DNA of 64,000 bases, from assembly GCA_012518275.1 (NCBI GenBank), contig JAAYSS010000124.1, forward strand, positions 1 through 64,000, written 5' to 3'. The number at the start of each line of letters is the position of its first letter. The first letter of the stretch is position 1. Below the pieces are notes generated by a model that was given only the letters and a program-made list of their open reading frames with translations, was not told where the DNA came from and searched no databases. Shown in pieces: positions 53,176-63,026 of the stretch. Both the position numbers and the translations under genes were made by a program. This DNA comes from Bacteroidales bacterium (GTDB lineage: Bacteria; Bacteroidota; Bacteroidia; Bacteroidales; Paludibacteraceae).

Positions 53176-54750
53176 TTACGGACAAATTCCCATTACCCAT
53201 TCCGCCGCCTTTTCTGCCGTATTTTCTCCATCAATAGCTGTTGAAGTAATTCCGCCAGAGTAACCTGCTCCTTCCCCTGCGGGGAAAAGCCCTTTGATGC
53301 GGATGTGTTGTAGAGTAACAGGATTTCGAAGGATTCTTATAGGTGAAGATGAGCGTGATTCAACTCCCAGCACAATCGCATCGTTAGTTAGATAGCCTTT
53401 CATTTTCCGATCAAATTTCTTGAATGCTTTTTGTAACCGTTTGCCAATCAATTCTGGCAGCCAAAAATGCAATGGTGATGAAATTACGCCCGGCAAATAA
53501 GAACATTCAGGTAAGTCTGCAGACAATTTTCCGTTTACAAAATCTTTCAGTCGTTGTGCTGGAGCAGTCAATCCTTTTCCGCCATTATTCCTATAAGCTA
53601 AATTTTCAATATATTGCTGAAATTTCAGTCCTTTCTGTACACCGTATTTTTCAAACTCTTCGGGAATATCTTCCGGTTTGATTTCAACTACAATACCTGA
53701 ATTGGCAAAAGGTGAATTTCGCTTCGATGTTGACATCCCGTTTATCACAATGCTTTCAGGCGATGTTCCTGCAGGGATAATATGGCCTCCTGAGCACATA
53801 CAGAATGAATAAACTCCCCGTCCGTCAATCTGTTCTGCCAATGAGTAAGTGGCCGAAGGAAGAAATTCGCTTTTCTCCTTGGTGTGGTATTGGATACTGT
53901 CAATTAGTTTCTGTGGATGTTCCACGCGGACGCCCATGGCAAACCCCTTGCTTTCAAGCTCAATTCCCTGTGCATGCAACATCTCGTAAATATCGTGTGC
54001 CGAATGACCGGTTGCCAATATAAGTGCTTGCGCCTCAAATATGGTACCATCAGCTGTTTTACAACCTTTTATGGTGTCATTTTCGATGATTAGCTCTGTT
54101 ACCTTTTTCTCGAAATGGATTTCTCCGCCATACTTTATAATGGATTTCCGCATGTTTTCAACTATCAAAGGCAGATTATCTGACCCGATATGCGGATGAG
54201 CTTCGTAAAGTACTTTTTCCGAAGCACCGTGAAAGTAGAATGTTTCCAAAACTCTTTGTACATTTCCTCTTTTTTTGGAGCGAGTGTATAGTTTCCCATC
54301 CGAAAAAGCACCGGCACCACCTTCTCCGAAACAATAGTTTGACTCCGTGTTTATGCCCTTGTTTCTGTTCATCTGTGCGATGTCGAGCTTGCGGGCATGA
54401 GATTCTTTCCCGCGATCAATCAAAATCGGTTTTACGCCTAATTTCAATAGTTTCAGTGCGGCGAAAAGTCCTGCTGGACCAGCTCCGACAATAATAACGG
54501 GCGGTTTATTCCCAACGAACTCGTAGCCCATGTCGATTTTTTCATTGGATGGAAAGTTTTTATCGAGATAGACTTCAATAGCCATGTTAATTTTAGGTGG
54601 TGCCGTTCGTGCGTCAATTGACTTGCGAGTAATTCGAATATGATTAATACGGTTAGGCTCAACTCCTAATTTTTCAGCCGTTTTTTCTTTTAGTAAAAAT
54701 TCTTTTGCTGCTTGTTCTGGGGTTACTATGAGTTGAATTTTGGTATGCAT
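53176..54750 (-). CDS. FAD-dependent oxidoreductase (COG2509 type)
   Basis: 524 residues. Residues 1-85 form a small alpha/beta domain; then the FAD loop V-G-A-G-P-A-G-L-F-A near 93-102. F-G-E-G-G-A-G-A-F-S-D-G-K-L near 142-155 and G-A-G-Y-S-G-G-I-T-S near 497-506 are hallmarks of this conserved family of uncharacterised dehydrogenases. Substrate unknown. A -7 element (TATCTTTG on -, 54784-54777) lies 27 bases upstream of the ATG. Confidence 0.88.
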   Translation of the reverse strand: MHTKIQLIVTPEQAAKEFLLKEKTAEKLGVEPNRINHIRITRKSIDARTAPPKINMAIEVYLDKNFPSNEKIDMGYEFVGNKPPVIIVGAGPAGLFAALKLLKLGVKPILIDRGKESHARKLDIAQMNRNKGINTESNYCFGEGGAGAFSDGKLYTRSKKRGNVQRVLETFYFHGASEKVLYEAHPHIGSDNLPLIVENMRKSIIKYGGEIHFEKKVTELIIENDTIKGCKTADGTIFEAQALILATGHSAHDIYEMLHAQGIELESKGFAMGVRVEHPQKLIDSIQYHTKEKSEFLPSATYSLAEQIDGRGVYSFCMCSGGHIIPAGTSPESIVINGMSTSKRNSPFANSGIVVEIKPEDIPEEFEKYGVQKGLKFQQYIENLAYRNNGGKGLTAPAQRLKDFVNGKLSADLPECSYLPGVISSPLHFWLPELIGKRLQKAFKKFDRKMKGYLTNDAIVLGVESRSSSPIRILRNPVTLQHIRIKGLFPAGEGAGYSGGITSTAIDGENTAEKAAEWVMGICP

Positions 54751-54818
54751 ACTATTTTTGTGTGAAATACGTGTTGCAAAGATAATGAAAATGAACTGAT
54801 TTTGTTTGATGTGAGAAT

Positions 54819-54850
54819 AAAAAACCGCTTCGAGCGGGAAGCGGTTTTTT
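54819..54850 (-). terminator. Terminator after the BACON/OB lipoprotein gene
   Basis: 12-bp perfect stem (54819-54830 with 54839-54850), loop of 8, and T-runs on both strands. It closes the 59676-54877 operon and isolates the FAD oxidoreductase gene. Confidence 0.85.
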
Positions 54851-54876
54851 ATTTATGAAAAATGGTTGTGCTTTAC

Positions 54877-56391
54877 TTATGGAGCAGGAACGTGGCTGTA
54901 GTAAATTCCGTTTGAAAGTTGATTTTCTCCATTATACGAACCTTTTGCTGCAATAACCGTTAGTGTATCACCTACTTTTAGCTCTTTGGCTGCTATTAAA
55001 CCTTTTCTGAAATCGCCTGTAGCGCCATATCCCGGATATACACCATATACGAAAATTTTATCTGCACCATCCGTCAGGTAAAGATTACCGTAAGCGTCGT
55101 TTGTAATTTCAGAAATCACTCCGGTTACCATAAAGAAGGTTTTAGTATCATCCGGTTTAGTTAACACTTCTGCAATAGTAGCTTTAGTTACGGGGATAAC
55201 ACTTTCCAAAACTGATCCACCAACTTGTGGATTACCGTTATATTCGGCACGTTTCCCAACAATTGTGATGATATCACCTTCTTTTAAGTTCTTTTCCTGA
55301 AAGTCCTTTATGCCATAAACATATGTTTCGCCGGAGAAATCGTTCAAGTTTAAATTACCATATTTATCATTAACAATTTTAGTAATAACACCTGATAATC
55401 TGTATTGTGTATCACCAACCGAGGCTGCAAGAAACTCTTCAATTGAAGCCTTAACTATCGCACCGCTTTGCTTAAGAATTGTTTCAGTACTGTAGTTTTT
55501 CTTTCCGTCAGTTGTGTTAAATGTGATTTTGGTTGAGCGGTCGCCAACGGTATTGGCATCAGCTTTGAATTTTACTACTGTGTTTGTTCCGGCTGACTGG
55601 ATAGAAGAAATGGATAACCAAGATTTTGCATCTTCAGGAATTTCTACCGATACACCTTGACCTTTGCATGTAAGATGTGTAGTAAACTCACCTCCTTCAA
55701 GCGGAAGTTCTGCATTTTCTACTGAGTCAACTTTCACAAGAGATTTGTTGATGTTGATAACCATTACATTAACCATCTGAGGATTTCCTCTGTAGGAACC
55801 TTTTGGACCTTCAATAGTTACCTCATCACCAACTTCAAGATCGAGGCTTGAGAAATTCTTTTCATTCCCTTTTTCATCAAGCGTTCCATAAATAAAGACA
55901 GTACCTGACTCATCTGTTAAATACCAATTGCCATAAAGGGTATTTATAATGTTTGTACAAACACCCGTTACACGGAAAGTTTTTCCATCAGGTCCGGCAT
56001 TAACTTCAGCGGCAGTTACTTCAGAAATAGATACTAATCCTTGAATAATATTGATTCTCTGGGTTTCATTTCCACTATGGATTAAAACTTCTGCCGTACG
56101 TCCGTCCATGGCTGACGGGGCTGAAAATGTAATAGTTGTTTCACCGGCACTTCCGGATGTGGTAGATAGGGTTAGCCATTCAACTTGGTTTTTTTCAGTA
56201 GTTACTTTTTCTACAGTCCAGCTGTCTTTTGCAGTTACAGTGATGCTTGTTGAACCGCCATCAACAGGTAGTGCTACATACGATGACGAAACTTGAATTC
56301 CATCAAGCAAGGTCACAGTCGCTTCTTTTTCGCAACTTGTCATTAAGGCAAGAATTGCGATGAAAAACGGAAATAAATATTTTGATTTCAT
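54877..56391 (-). CDS. BACON and OB-fold-repeat surface lipoprotein
   Basis: 504 residues. Lipobox T-S-C gives Cys20. Two BACON-type domains (about 30-118 and 215-310, with W-L-T-L-S-T-T-S-G and W-L-S-I-S-S) alternate with three repeats containing G-x-V-T/C-x-I-x-N-x-x-Y-G-N-x-Y/N-L-x-D (about 120-213, 315-395 and 396-500), which look like DUF5689/OB-fold modules. It is partnered with the TonB receptor 18 bp upstream and may capture its ligand at the surface. The OB-like repeats could bind sugar or nucleic acid. Confidence 0.8.
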   Translation of the reverse strand: MKSKYLFPFFIAILALMTSCEKEATVTLLDGIQVSSSYVALPVDGGSTSITVTAKDSWTVEKVTTEKNQVEWLTLSTTSGSAGETTITFSAPSAMDGRTAEVLIHSGNETQRINIIQGLVSISEVTAAEVNAGPDGKTFRVTGVCTNIINTLYGNWYLTDESGTVFIYGTLDEKGNEKNFSSLDLEVGDEVTIEGPKGSYRGNPQMVNVMVININKSLVKVDSVENAELPLEGGEFTTHLTCKGQGVSVEIPEDAKSWLSISSIQSAGTNTVVKFKADANTVGDRSTKITFNTTDGKKNYSTETILKQSGAIVKASIEEFLAASVGDTQYRLSGVITKIVNDKYGNLNLNDFSGETYVYGIKDFQEKNLKEGDIITIVGKRAEYNGNPQVGGSVLESVIPVTKATIAEVLTKPDDTKTFFMVTGVISEITNDAYGNLYLTDGADKIFVYGVYPGYGATGDFRKGLIAAKELKVGDTLTVIAAKGSYNGENQLSNGIYYSHVPAP

Positions 56392-56409
56392 AATTATTTA
56401 TATTTTTTA

Positions 56410-59400
56410 TTAGTTAAACATGTATTTAATCCCAACTAACGCATACCAACATTGACCCAACGAGTAACTTGATGTAAATGTTTCGGTATTACCGTTGATT
56501 GAAGATGGAGTAGAGAATGTTGCGTAACCGTCGGCATCAACTCCTTCGTATTTGAGAATGCGTGCTTCTGAACCAATTGCCGGATTCAGGTATTTTGCCA
56601 CACCCCAGTTTGAGTTAAATAAGTTCATTACGTTTTTGATGTCAAAGCTAAGCTGAAGAATGTTTCTTACACCGCCAATATTTACTTTAAAATCATGTTT
56701 ATAGCTAAAATCAATGCGGTGAACCCAAGGGGAATAAACGCTGTAAGCTTCTGCGTATTTTCCTTGTTGTTTTTTCAGATAACTGTTGTTGTGAACATAA
56801 TCCATAAAGCGAGTTTTGTCATTTTCTGAAACAAAACGGAATTCGTTGTTAGCAACTTGCTCATCAGTCGGCACATAAACCACATCGTAATTGTATCCGT
56901 CGCCGTTTATATCGTTTGTAGTCATATAAGAGTAGTTGGCTCCACCATGCCATGCTTCATAGATAAAGCTGTAGTGGTTACCGCTTTTGTCGTGAGTGGT
57001 AAGTGAAGCCACTAAGCGGTCGGGTGTGGTGTATTGAGAGTTGTGCAATTTGATGAAGTTAGGACCTTCAACAGTAGGAACATACGTAAATGCAGACTCT
57101 GCATTCGAGCCCGGCATACCGGTAACATCTTTAGCTACAGTGTGCGTATAAGCAGCCATCAAACTGATTGCTTCTGTTGGTTGAGCATTGAAAGTAATAT
57201 TTCCGGACCATCCGTAACCGTACTTCGTGTTTTCCAACATGAATGCTTTCGTTCCAACATGATATCCAGCAGGATAAATCGGGCGGTTATCAATGCCGTT
57301 GAAACGGGCAAATCCTCCTACATTAGGAATACTCCAGTCTGAAATAGAAACACCATTGATGGTTTTATTGAAAATTCCTTCTACAGATACGGAGAATGGG
57401 AATGATACCGGAAATGCGTAGTCGGCAGCGATAGATGTTTTCCATACTTGCGGCATTTTGAAGTTTGGATCTACTGCTGCAATAGCTGATGGTTTTGTAC
57501 CGTCTTCAGGAGAAATGGTTGACGGATATCCTAACGAAACTAACTTGTCATAAAGTGCAGCGGTTGTAGCTTTGCCATTTGCATCGGTTACAAGTCCGCC
57601 TGCAAATTCATCCATTGTGAAACCGTTTTTCGCGGCGTTTGCAGCATTTATTTGCGCTTGATATTGCACCATACCACTGTTTGATGGCATGTTTGTGAAG
57701 AATACTAACGGCAAGTTTCCAGAGAAAAGACCTGTGCCACCGCGAACTTTCAAGCTTTTGTCGTCAAATACATCCCAAACGAATCCTACTCGTGGTGAGA
57801 AAATAATATTTGCCGAGGGCCATTTTCCGGTATCAATATTGCGTCCTGAATAATCAAGGTCAAAAATAGCCTTGTTTGTCATCAAATCAGCATTATTGAA
57901 GAAAAGACCATCCAAACGAAGTCCGTAAGATAGTTTGAAGTTTCTTGCAATATTCCAATCATCTTGAACGTATGCTCCTATTTTATTTGTTCTTACACGC
58001 GCTGCCGGTGCGGTTTCACCGTCATATCCGTAAGTTAAGTTTACAATTTCAGGTGCGGCTTCATTTAGGAAATCATCAAGGCTGGAATAACGATAGTATC
58101 CGGTACCGTTACGCATATAAATATTGTCAGCCATTTTGTACTCGTAAGCCAAACCTCCTACTACTCGGTGATTTCCAAGGTAGTAAGTTATTTCGTCTTT
58201 GATATTCCAAACGTTGTTGTGTACACCGTTGTTCCATGTGAAAAGCTCATAACCCAAAGCCATGTAGGCTTGTTCATCTTTCAAAATATCAATAAAAGGG
58301 AACTCTGTTGATGTCGAACCGCGAACATCATCCAGTTTTGAGAATGTTGCAAGAAATTGATTTGACATGTTGTCAGACAAACGGCTGTTTAAGTCAAAAG
58401 AGAATGAATGTACAAGGTTGTCCTGTGAATACATTGAATTTGCAAACGACATGGAAGCTTTTGACATTCTGGCTTCAGACATCCGAGTACCACCGTCCAT
58501 CGAAGATGCATTTGGAGACCTCCAAGAAAGATTTTTCGTGTAATTATAACGCAGTGCTAAGCGGTGAGCGTTAGAAATGTTCCAGTCTAAGCGGGTAAGA
58601 ATTTTTTTATTGCTTTCATCAGCCGGAAAATTGGTGTAAGACCCTGTTTCATATCCATATTTATCTTTTACAAATTTAGAAACAGTTTGCAGATCTTTTT
58701 CCGTAGTGCGTGAAATGTAGTTGTCCGGATCGGCAACACCATTTGTAGAAGCTCTCCAGCGGTTTACAATGGTTGGAGTTTTCGTCATTTCAGCATTTAC
58801 AAAAAAGAATAATTTATTCTTGATTATCGGACCACCTAAAGTAAACCCGTATGTAGTGTTTCGGTCTTTTTCACGTGCACCTGAGATTTGTTGGCCTCTA
58901 ACTGCATCACCACGTAAGTTTTCATTTCTGTGATAAACGTAAGCACTTCCTTTAAAGGTGTTTGTTCCTGATTTTGTAATTGCATTTACACCACCGCCGA
59001 TAAAGTTGGTTTGCCGAACATCGTATGGCGCAATTACAACTTGCAATTCTTCAATAGCTTCAATTGATATCGGGTTTCCACCGCCGGGAAGAGCTGAGCT
59101 TAAACCGAAGTTGTTATTGAAGTTTGCACCGTCCACTGTAAAGTTGGCTGTACGGCCGTCCGTTCCGACGAAACTCATTCCATTTCCGCCATAAGGTGAA
59201 AGGCGTGTAACGTCCATAATACTGCGGTTTACAGTTGGCAGATTTACTATTTGGTTGTTAGTAATGTTTGTAACCGCACCGGTTTTCTCAGTTGTGAATT
59301 TTGTGCGTGTTGCACTTACAACCACCTCATCCAAAGAAGTTGATTCTTCAGAAAGGACTACATTTAAGGGATAGTTTTCACCTAAGCTCAACGTGATGTT

Positions 59401-59676
59401 GTTTGTTGTGCTTGTTCCATATCCAATAAATGAAATTTCCACGGTGTATGGACCTCCAACGCGCATACCGTTAATGTTGTAACGACCTTCCGTGTTGGTT
59501 GCAGCTCTGTAGGTGGTTCCTGAAGGTGTGTGAGTGGCAATTACAGCCGCTCCGATAACAGGTCCTTCAGCATCGGTTACAGAACCACTCATACTTGAAG
59601 TGGTAACCTGAGCATTTAGCAAACTGACACTCATCAGTAAAATCGACAAAATAACTAATTTTGTTTTTCTAAGCAT
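56410..59676 (-). CDS. Oar-like TonB-dependent receptor with CarboxypepD_reg domain
   Basis: 1088 residues. Signal peptide to A-Q near residue 23, carboxypeptidase-regulatory-like domain about 25-110 (G-S-V-T-D-A-E-G...E-G-R-Y-N-I-N-G), TonB box-like E-V-V-V-S-A-T near 118-124, plug to about 245 (T-V-D-G-A-N-F-N-N), then a large barrel ending in aromatic M-F-N. It belongs to the Oar/OmpA-related TonB group rather than SusC; no SusD gene is adjacent. Substrate unknown, possibly the ligand of the BACON/OB lipoprotein. -7 element TACCTTTG on - at 59729-59722. Confidence 0.9.
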   Translation of the reverse strand: MLRKTKLVILSILLMSVSLLNAQVTTSSMSGSVTDAEGPVIGAAVIATHTPSGTTYRAATNTEGRYNINGMRVGGPYTVEISFIGYGTSTTNNITLSLGENYPLNVVLSEESTSLDEVVVSATRTKFTTEKTGAVTNITNNQIVNLPTVNRSIMDVTRLSPYGGNGMSFVGTDGRTANFTVDGANFNNNFGLSSALPGGGNPISIEAIEELQVVIAPYDVRQTNFIGGGVNAITKSGTNTFKGSAYVYHRNENLRGDAVRGQQISGAREKDRNTTYGFTLGGPIIKNKLFFFVNAEMTKTPTIVNRWRASTNGVADPDNYISRTTEKDLQTVSKFVKDKYGYETGSYTNFPADESNKKILTRLDWNISNAHRLALRYNYTKNLSWRSPNASSMDGGTRMSEARMSKASMSFANSMYSQDNLVHSFSFDLNSRLSDNMSNQFLATFSKLDDVRGSTSTEFPFIDILKDEQAYMALGYELFTWNNGVHNNVWNIKDEITYYLGNHRVVGGLAYEYKMADNIYMRNGTGYYRYSSLDDFLNEAAPEIVNLTYGYDGETAPAARVRTNKIGAYVQDDWNIARNFKLSYGLRLDGLFFNNADLMTNKAIFDLDYSGRNIDTGKWPSANIIFSPRVGFVWDVFDDKSLKVRGGTGLFSGNLPLVFFTNMPSNSGMVQYQAQINAANAAKNGFTMDEFAGGLVTDANGKATTAALYDKLVSLGYPSTISPEDGTKPSAIAAVDPNFKMPQVWKTSIAADYAFPVSFPFSVSVEGIFNKTINGVSISDWSIPNVGGFARFNGIDNRPIYPAGYHVGTKAFMLENTKYGYGWSGNITFNAQPTEAISLMAAYTHTVAKDVTGMPGSNAESAFTYVPTVEGPNFIKLHNSQYTTPDRLVASLTTHDKSGNHYSFIYEAWHGGANYSYMTTNDINGDGYNYDVVYVPTDEQVANNEFRFVSENDKTRFMDYVHNNSYLKKQQGKYAEAYSVYSPWVHRIDFSYKHDFKVNIGGVRNILQLSFDIKNVMNLFNSNWGVAKYLNPAIGSEARILKYEGVDADGYATFSTPSSINGNTETFTSSYSLGQCWYALVGIKYMFN

Positions 59677-59967
59677 AATGAATAATTTTAACGTTTGATT
59701 TTATTTTTAATGAATTTCACACAAAGGTAAGTTAAAAAAAAGACTATAACCTAATAAACAGATGAAGTATTTGTTACAAGTTATTAGTGTTTTTAACACC
59801 TTAAAGCGTAATTATTTGACAGTCAGCGTGAAATTTGCTTTATTGTTGATGTGTGTTTTTTGAATAAATACGATGTCAAAAATTAAAATGATTGTTTTTG
59901 TAATACTATTGAAATATGAGCCGTTATAAAAAGCATTTAATTTATAATAAGAACGAAAATTAAATTT

Positions 59968-60324
59968 ATGAAAACATTTACTCAAAAACTTGTTGTAGAT
60001 AAAAAACACACCGCATTAGAGTTAGGTTCAGGCAATCTGGATGTGTTTGCCACGCCGGCAATGATTGCCATGATGGAAAATACTGCTTTGAAAGCAATTG
60101 ATGACTTGAAAAGTGGATTTTCAACTGTGGGAATTGAAATCAACGTGAAACACTTGAAAGCAAGTAAAATAGGTGAAGAAGTTACCTGTATTGCCATCTT
60201 GACAAAACACGAGAAAAAACTTTATGAGTTTGAAATTACAGTTACCGATTCTACTGGTGATGTCATCGGTTCTGCAACGCATAAACGGGTAGCGGTTGAA
60301 ATAGAGAAGTTTATGAAGAGATAG
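59968..60324 (+). CDS. Hotdog-fold thioesterase (FlK-like)
   Basis: 118 residues, thioesterase superfamily of the fluoroacetyl-CoA-thioesterase type. F-A-T-P-A-M-I-A-M-M-E near 27-37 is the catalytic helix with its Glu, and T-V-G-I-E-I-N-V-K-H near 52-61 the family strand with His. It hydrolyses small acyl-CoA thioesters; in Bacteroidetes the natural substrate is unknown. Single gene, convergent with the glycoamylase-like gene. Confidence 0.85.
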   Translation: MKTFTQKLVVDKKHTALELGSGNLDVFATPAMIAMMENTALKAIDDLKSGFSTVGIEINVKHLKASKIGEEVTCIAILTKHEKKLYEFEITVTDSTGDVIGSATHKRVAVEIEKFMKR

Positions 60325-60355
60325 GAAGAGAAATAAATATTTATTTTCAAGGAAA

Positions 60356-61993
60356 TCAATATGTAAATCCTAATTTAGTAAGCCCGTTTTTGATATCCTG
60401 TCTTTGCATAAACAAATTCCAGATAAATCCAGTGCGGTAATTTTCAATCATCACTACAATCGGACCCTGGTCAATAGCCAAGTAAGAGTCTGCAAACCAT
60501 TGTTTGCTGAGGTTGAAAGAGTCTTTGAATCCGTATTCACCCCAAAGTTTGTCGCCGATAGTATAATAATAAAAATTCAATGCATGCATACTTTCTTCGG
60601 GTGTATAGGGTATGGACGAAAGTGCTGCAGTTGGCGCTATGGTGCCACGGTCGTTAGTTGGAGAAGATGCTGTGTAGCCATTCTGGATATCGCTTGCAGA
60701 AAGCCCCCAGCACTTGTCACTGTATCCGTAATACCCGCGTGGATTGGCAACACAATAGCTGTAGTTGATTTTCGCGTGTGCTACATTTTGCTGCCAATAA
60801 TTGGCAAAATTATCCACCAGTTTTCGTGGATCTAGTCCTAAGAATGAATAATGAGAAAAGAAAAGTGGACCACCTAAATTCTCTCCAAGCGGAAGGATTG
60901 TATTGTAGTATTTATTCCCGTTTTTCATTCTGCCATTTCTTGCCCATCCTTCAGTATAGACGTTTTTTGAAATAGGAAATGTTGGAGATGACGCAGCAAG
61001 CACGTAAGTTATCAAGCCTTCATTCCATCCTTGTATAGGCAAGTTCATATCCCAATGATAAAAAGGCGACCAATGCCAATAAAGTTTTTGTTCACCATTT
61101 TTCTGGAACCAAGTCCATTCCACCCCTTCCCAGATTTTCTGAATGTTAGTACACATGGCTTTTTCTGCAGCATTGCCCGAAGAAAAATAAGACTGTACCG
61201 CCAGCAATCCGGCAATCAAAAACGAAGTTTCAACTAAATCTGCGCCATTGTCTTTCGTGCTGAATGCCTGCGTGTTTCCATTGGTTCCGTTTAGCCAATG
61301 AGGGAATGCACCGTGAAATTTTTCAGCAGTGTTTCCGAGAAAATTGACAATTTTTTCAAACCGTTCAAATCCTTGCTGACGTGTGATAAATCCACGCTTA
61401 ATGCCGACAAGAATTGCCATCAGACCAAAGCCGGAACCACCTGTGGTAACTGTTTCGCCTGAGCCAAAACGCTCTCGAGCCAATCCGGAAACAGGATGTC
61501 CGTAATCCCAAAAATATTTAAAGGTTTGTTTTTGAACTAACGTAAGAAGGCTGTCGTTGGAAATGATTGGAAATTTTGGTGTCGGGTTAATTTCAGTCAT
61601 AAAATTATAACCTTGACTGTCAATTAAGTTAATTCCGAAATTTTCCCCTGCCACAAAATCTATAAAATATTTGGTGTAAAAATCTAACTTTTTGTTGATT
61701 TTGAAAACAAGGGTTCTTGGATCTTCATTTTCTAATATGGTTAACTCACTTTCATTTACCATGTTAGTCTTGAGCTTGCTTTTATCAACCAAATTTTTAT
61801 CAATTTCCGTTGAAAAATTAACTGATATTACTACGTCAGAAGTTTTTACATCATAAACTATTCCCCCTGAACTAATATTTTTCCCGTCTATTGAAATAGA
61901 TTCAATATAACCGTTAGTTAATGGCGCGGAGGTTTCTTTGCAGGAAAATAGGCAAATAGGAATTAAGAATAAAATGCAAAACTTTTTTATCAT
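60356..61993 (-). CDS. Glycoamylase-like (GH144-type) exported glycosidase
   Basis: 545 residues. Lipobox F-S-C gives Cys18. An N-terminal Ig-like domain (about 25-145) is followed by the glycoamylase-like (alpha/alpha)6 domain (about 150-540): Y-F-W-D-Y-G-H-P near 165-172, G-S-G-F-G-L-M-A near 186-193, G-W-N-E-G near 317-321, and the R-T-G-F-I-W end. In Bacteroidetes this fold includes GH144 endo-beta-1,2-glucanases. It follows a SusD and a LamG lipoprotein gene, so it belongs to a polysaccharide-utilisation locus. Substrate inferred only from the family. Confidence 0.85.
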   Translation of the reverse strand: MIKKFCILFLIPICLFSCKETSAPLTNGYIESISIDGKNISSGGIVYDVKTSDVVISVNFSTEIDKNLVDKSKLKTNMVNESELTILENEDPRTLVFKINKKLDFYTKYFIDFVAGENFGINLIDSQGYNFMTEINPTPKFPIISNDSLLTLVQKQTFKYFWDYGHPVSGLARERFGSGETVTTGGSGFGLMAILVGIKRGFITRQQGFERFEKIVNFLGNTAEKFHGAFPHWLNGTNGNTQAFSTKDNGADLVETSFLIAGLLAVQSYFSSGNAAEKAMCTNIQKIWEGVEWTWFQKNGEQKLYWHWSPFYHWDMNLPIQGWNEGLITYVLAASSPTFPISKNVYTEGWARNGRMKNGNKYYNTILPLGENLGGPLFFSHYSFLGLDPRKLVDNFANYWQQNVAHAKINYSYCVANPRGYYGYSDKCWGLSASDIQNGYTASSPTNDRGTIAPTAALSSIPYTPEESMHALNFYYYTIGDKLWGEYGFKDSFNLSKQWFADSYLAIDQGPIVVMIENYRTGFIWNLFMQRQDIKNGLTKLGFTY

Positions 61994-62004
61994 TGTTAAG
62001 AGTG

Positions 62005-62044
62005 AAAATAAAGAAAAAGAACCGTGGGGTTTTCCCCACAGTTC
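62005..62044 (-). terminator. Terminator or attenuator between the LamG and glycoamylase genes
   Basis: 11-bp stem (62044-62034 with 62029-62019, one G-U on -), loop AAAA, then a T-rich run on -. As the glycoamylase gene follows at once, it may lower rather than end its expression. Confidence 0.7.
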
Positions 62045-62059
62045 CTTGAATTAAATCTA

Positions 62060-62965
62060 TTAACGACCAGCCTTTTCCAGCTCGTAAAGTGCTCCAATTT
62101 CAGCAGTTGTCAAAAGCTTGTTATAAACCCTGATTTCATCTACTTCACCGGTTAGAGGCTTGTTCCAAACGTCAGCTGTTTGACCTTCTGCAACAGCCCA
62201 TGTAGCACCGATTACAGGATAAGTTGGGGTAAACAAGGCAAATGGCATAGCTTCATTCTCGTTTCTACTTTCCCATGCGGAATTGGAAATTTTTACACCG
62301 TTGACATAAATTCTTGTGTTTGCGGTTTCACCATCCCATACCCAAACGATATGAGCCCATTTTCCACCAATTTTGTTCGCATTCCAGCTGTGTGTATCGT
62401 CCATCCAAGGCTCTTTTTTAGTCATGTTGATACAATCACCGTTAAATGAATCTGTTCCATTTGGCATTTTGAAGTGATACTCAACTTTAATTTGAATAGA
62501 GTCACTTGTAGTCAGCCCATGTGTATTCCCAAAAATAGAAACGTTTCCGATGTTTGTGTTTGGACCTCCTGTCAGCGTAAATATCGGAGAAATCCAGCTA
62601 TCGGCATCGGCTACTTTTTTGGTGTTCGAAAGTTTTGCCCAGCTGCTGATGGTAATGCTTCCGTTGATGTCAGCAAGAGCTTGTATGGATGGGTATTTAA
62701 TGTATCCACCATCCAATTTTGCTGCTTGTCCTTTTACACCTGAAACATAAGTTACTTTTTCAGATTTTGAAGGATTTGTGCTTGATTTAACTTCCTTTCC
62801 ATTTCCGTCCAGGTTCCAATATGCCACAAGATTGGCAGCCGCCACTTCATCAGCATTGTTGTAGCCGCCGATTGGTGGAAGCTTTGGTTCGTCTTCTTTA
62901 CATGAAGTAAAATTAAATGCGATTATTGCTAATGCAATCATTCCGAAAATTTTTAATGTTTTCAT
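62060..62965 (-). CDS. LamG/concanavalin-like surface lipoprotein
   Basis: About 301 residues from the ATG at 62965 (M-K-T-L-K-I-F-G); an in-frame ATG at 62995 would add ten polar residues before the signal and is less likely. Lipobox T-S-C. The body is a LamG-type jelly roll (A-Y-W-N-L-D-G-N-G near 46-54, I-T-I-S-S-W-A near 98-104, N-T-R-I-Y-V-N-G near 226-233, G-E-V-D-E-I-R-V-Y-N-K near 279-289). In polysaccharide loci such proteins bind glycan on the surface. It follows susD on the - strand. Confidence 0.82.
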   Translation of the reverse strand: MKTLKIFGMIALAIIAFNFTSCKEDEPKLPPIGGYNNADEVAAANLVAYWNLDGNGKEVKSSTNPSKSEKVTYVSGVKGQAAKLDGGYIKYPSIQALADINGSITISSWAKLSNTKKVADADSWISPIFTLTGGPNTNIGNVSIFGNTHGLTTSDSIQIKVEYHFKMPNGTDSFNGDCINMTKKEPWMDDTHSWNANKIGGKWAHIVWVWDGETANTRIYVNGVKISNSAWESRNENEAMPFALFTPTYPVIGATWAVAEGQTADVWNKPLTGEVDEIRVYNKLLTTAEIGALYELEKAGR

Positions 62966-63026
62966 TTTGTTTTGTTTTTGTAGGTTAATACTCATTGTTA
63001 TTATTTTATTTTTATTTTGAATTTTC

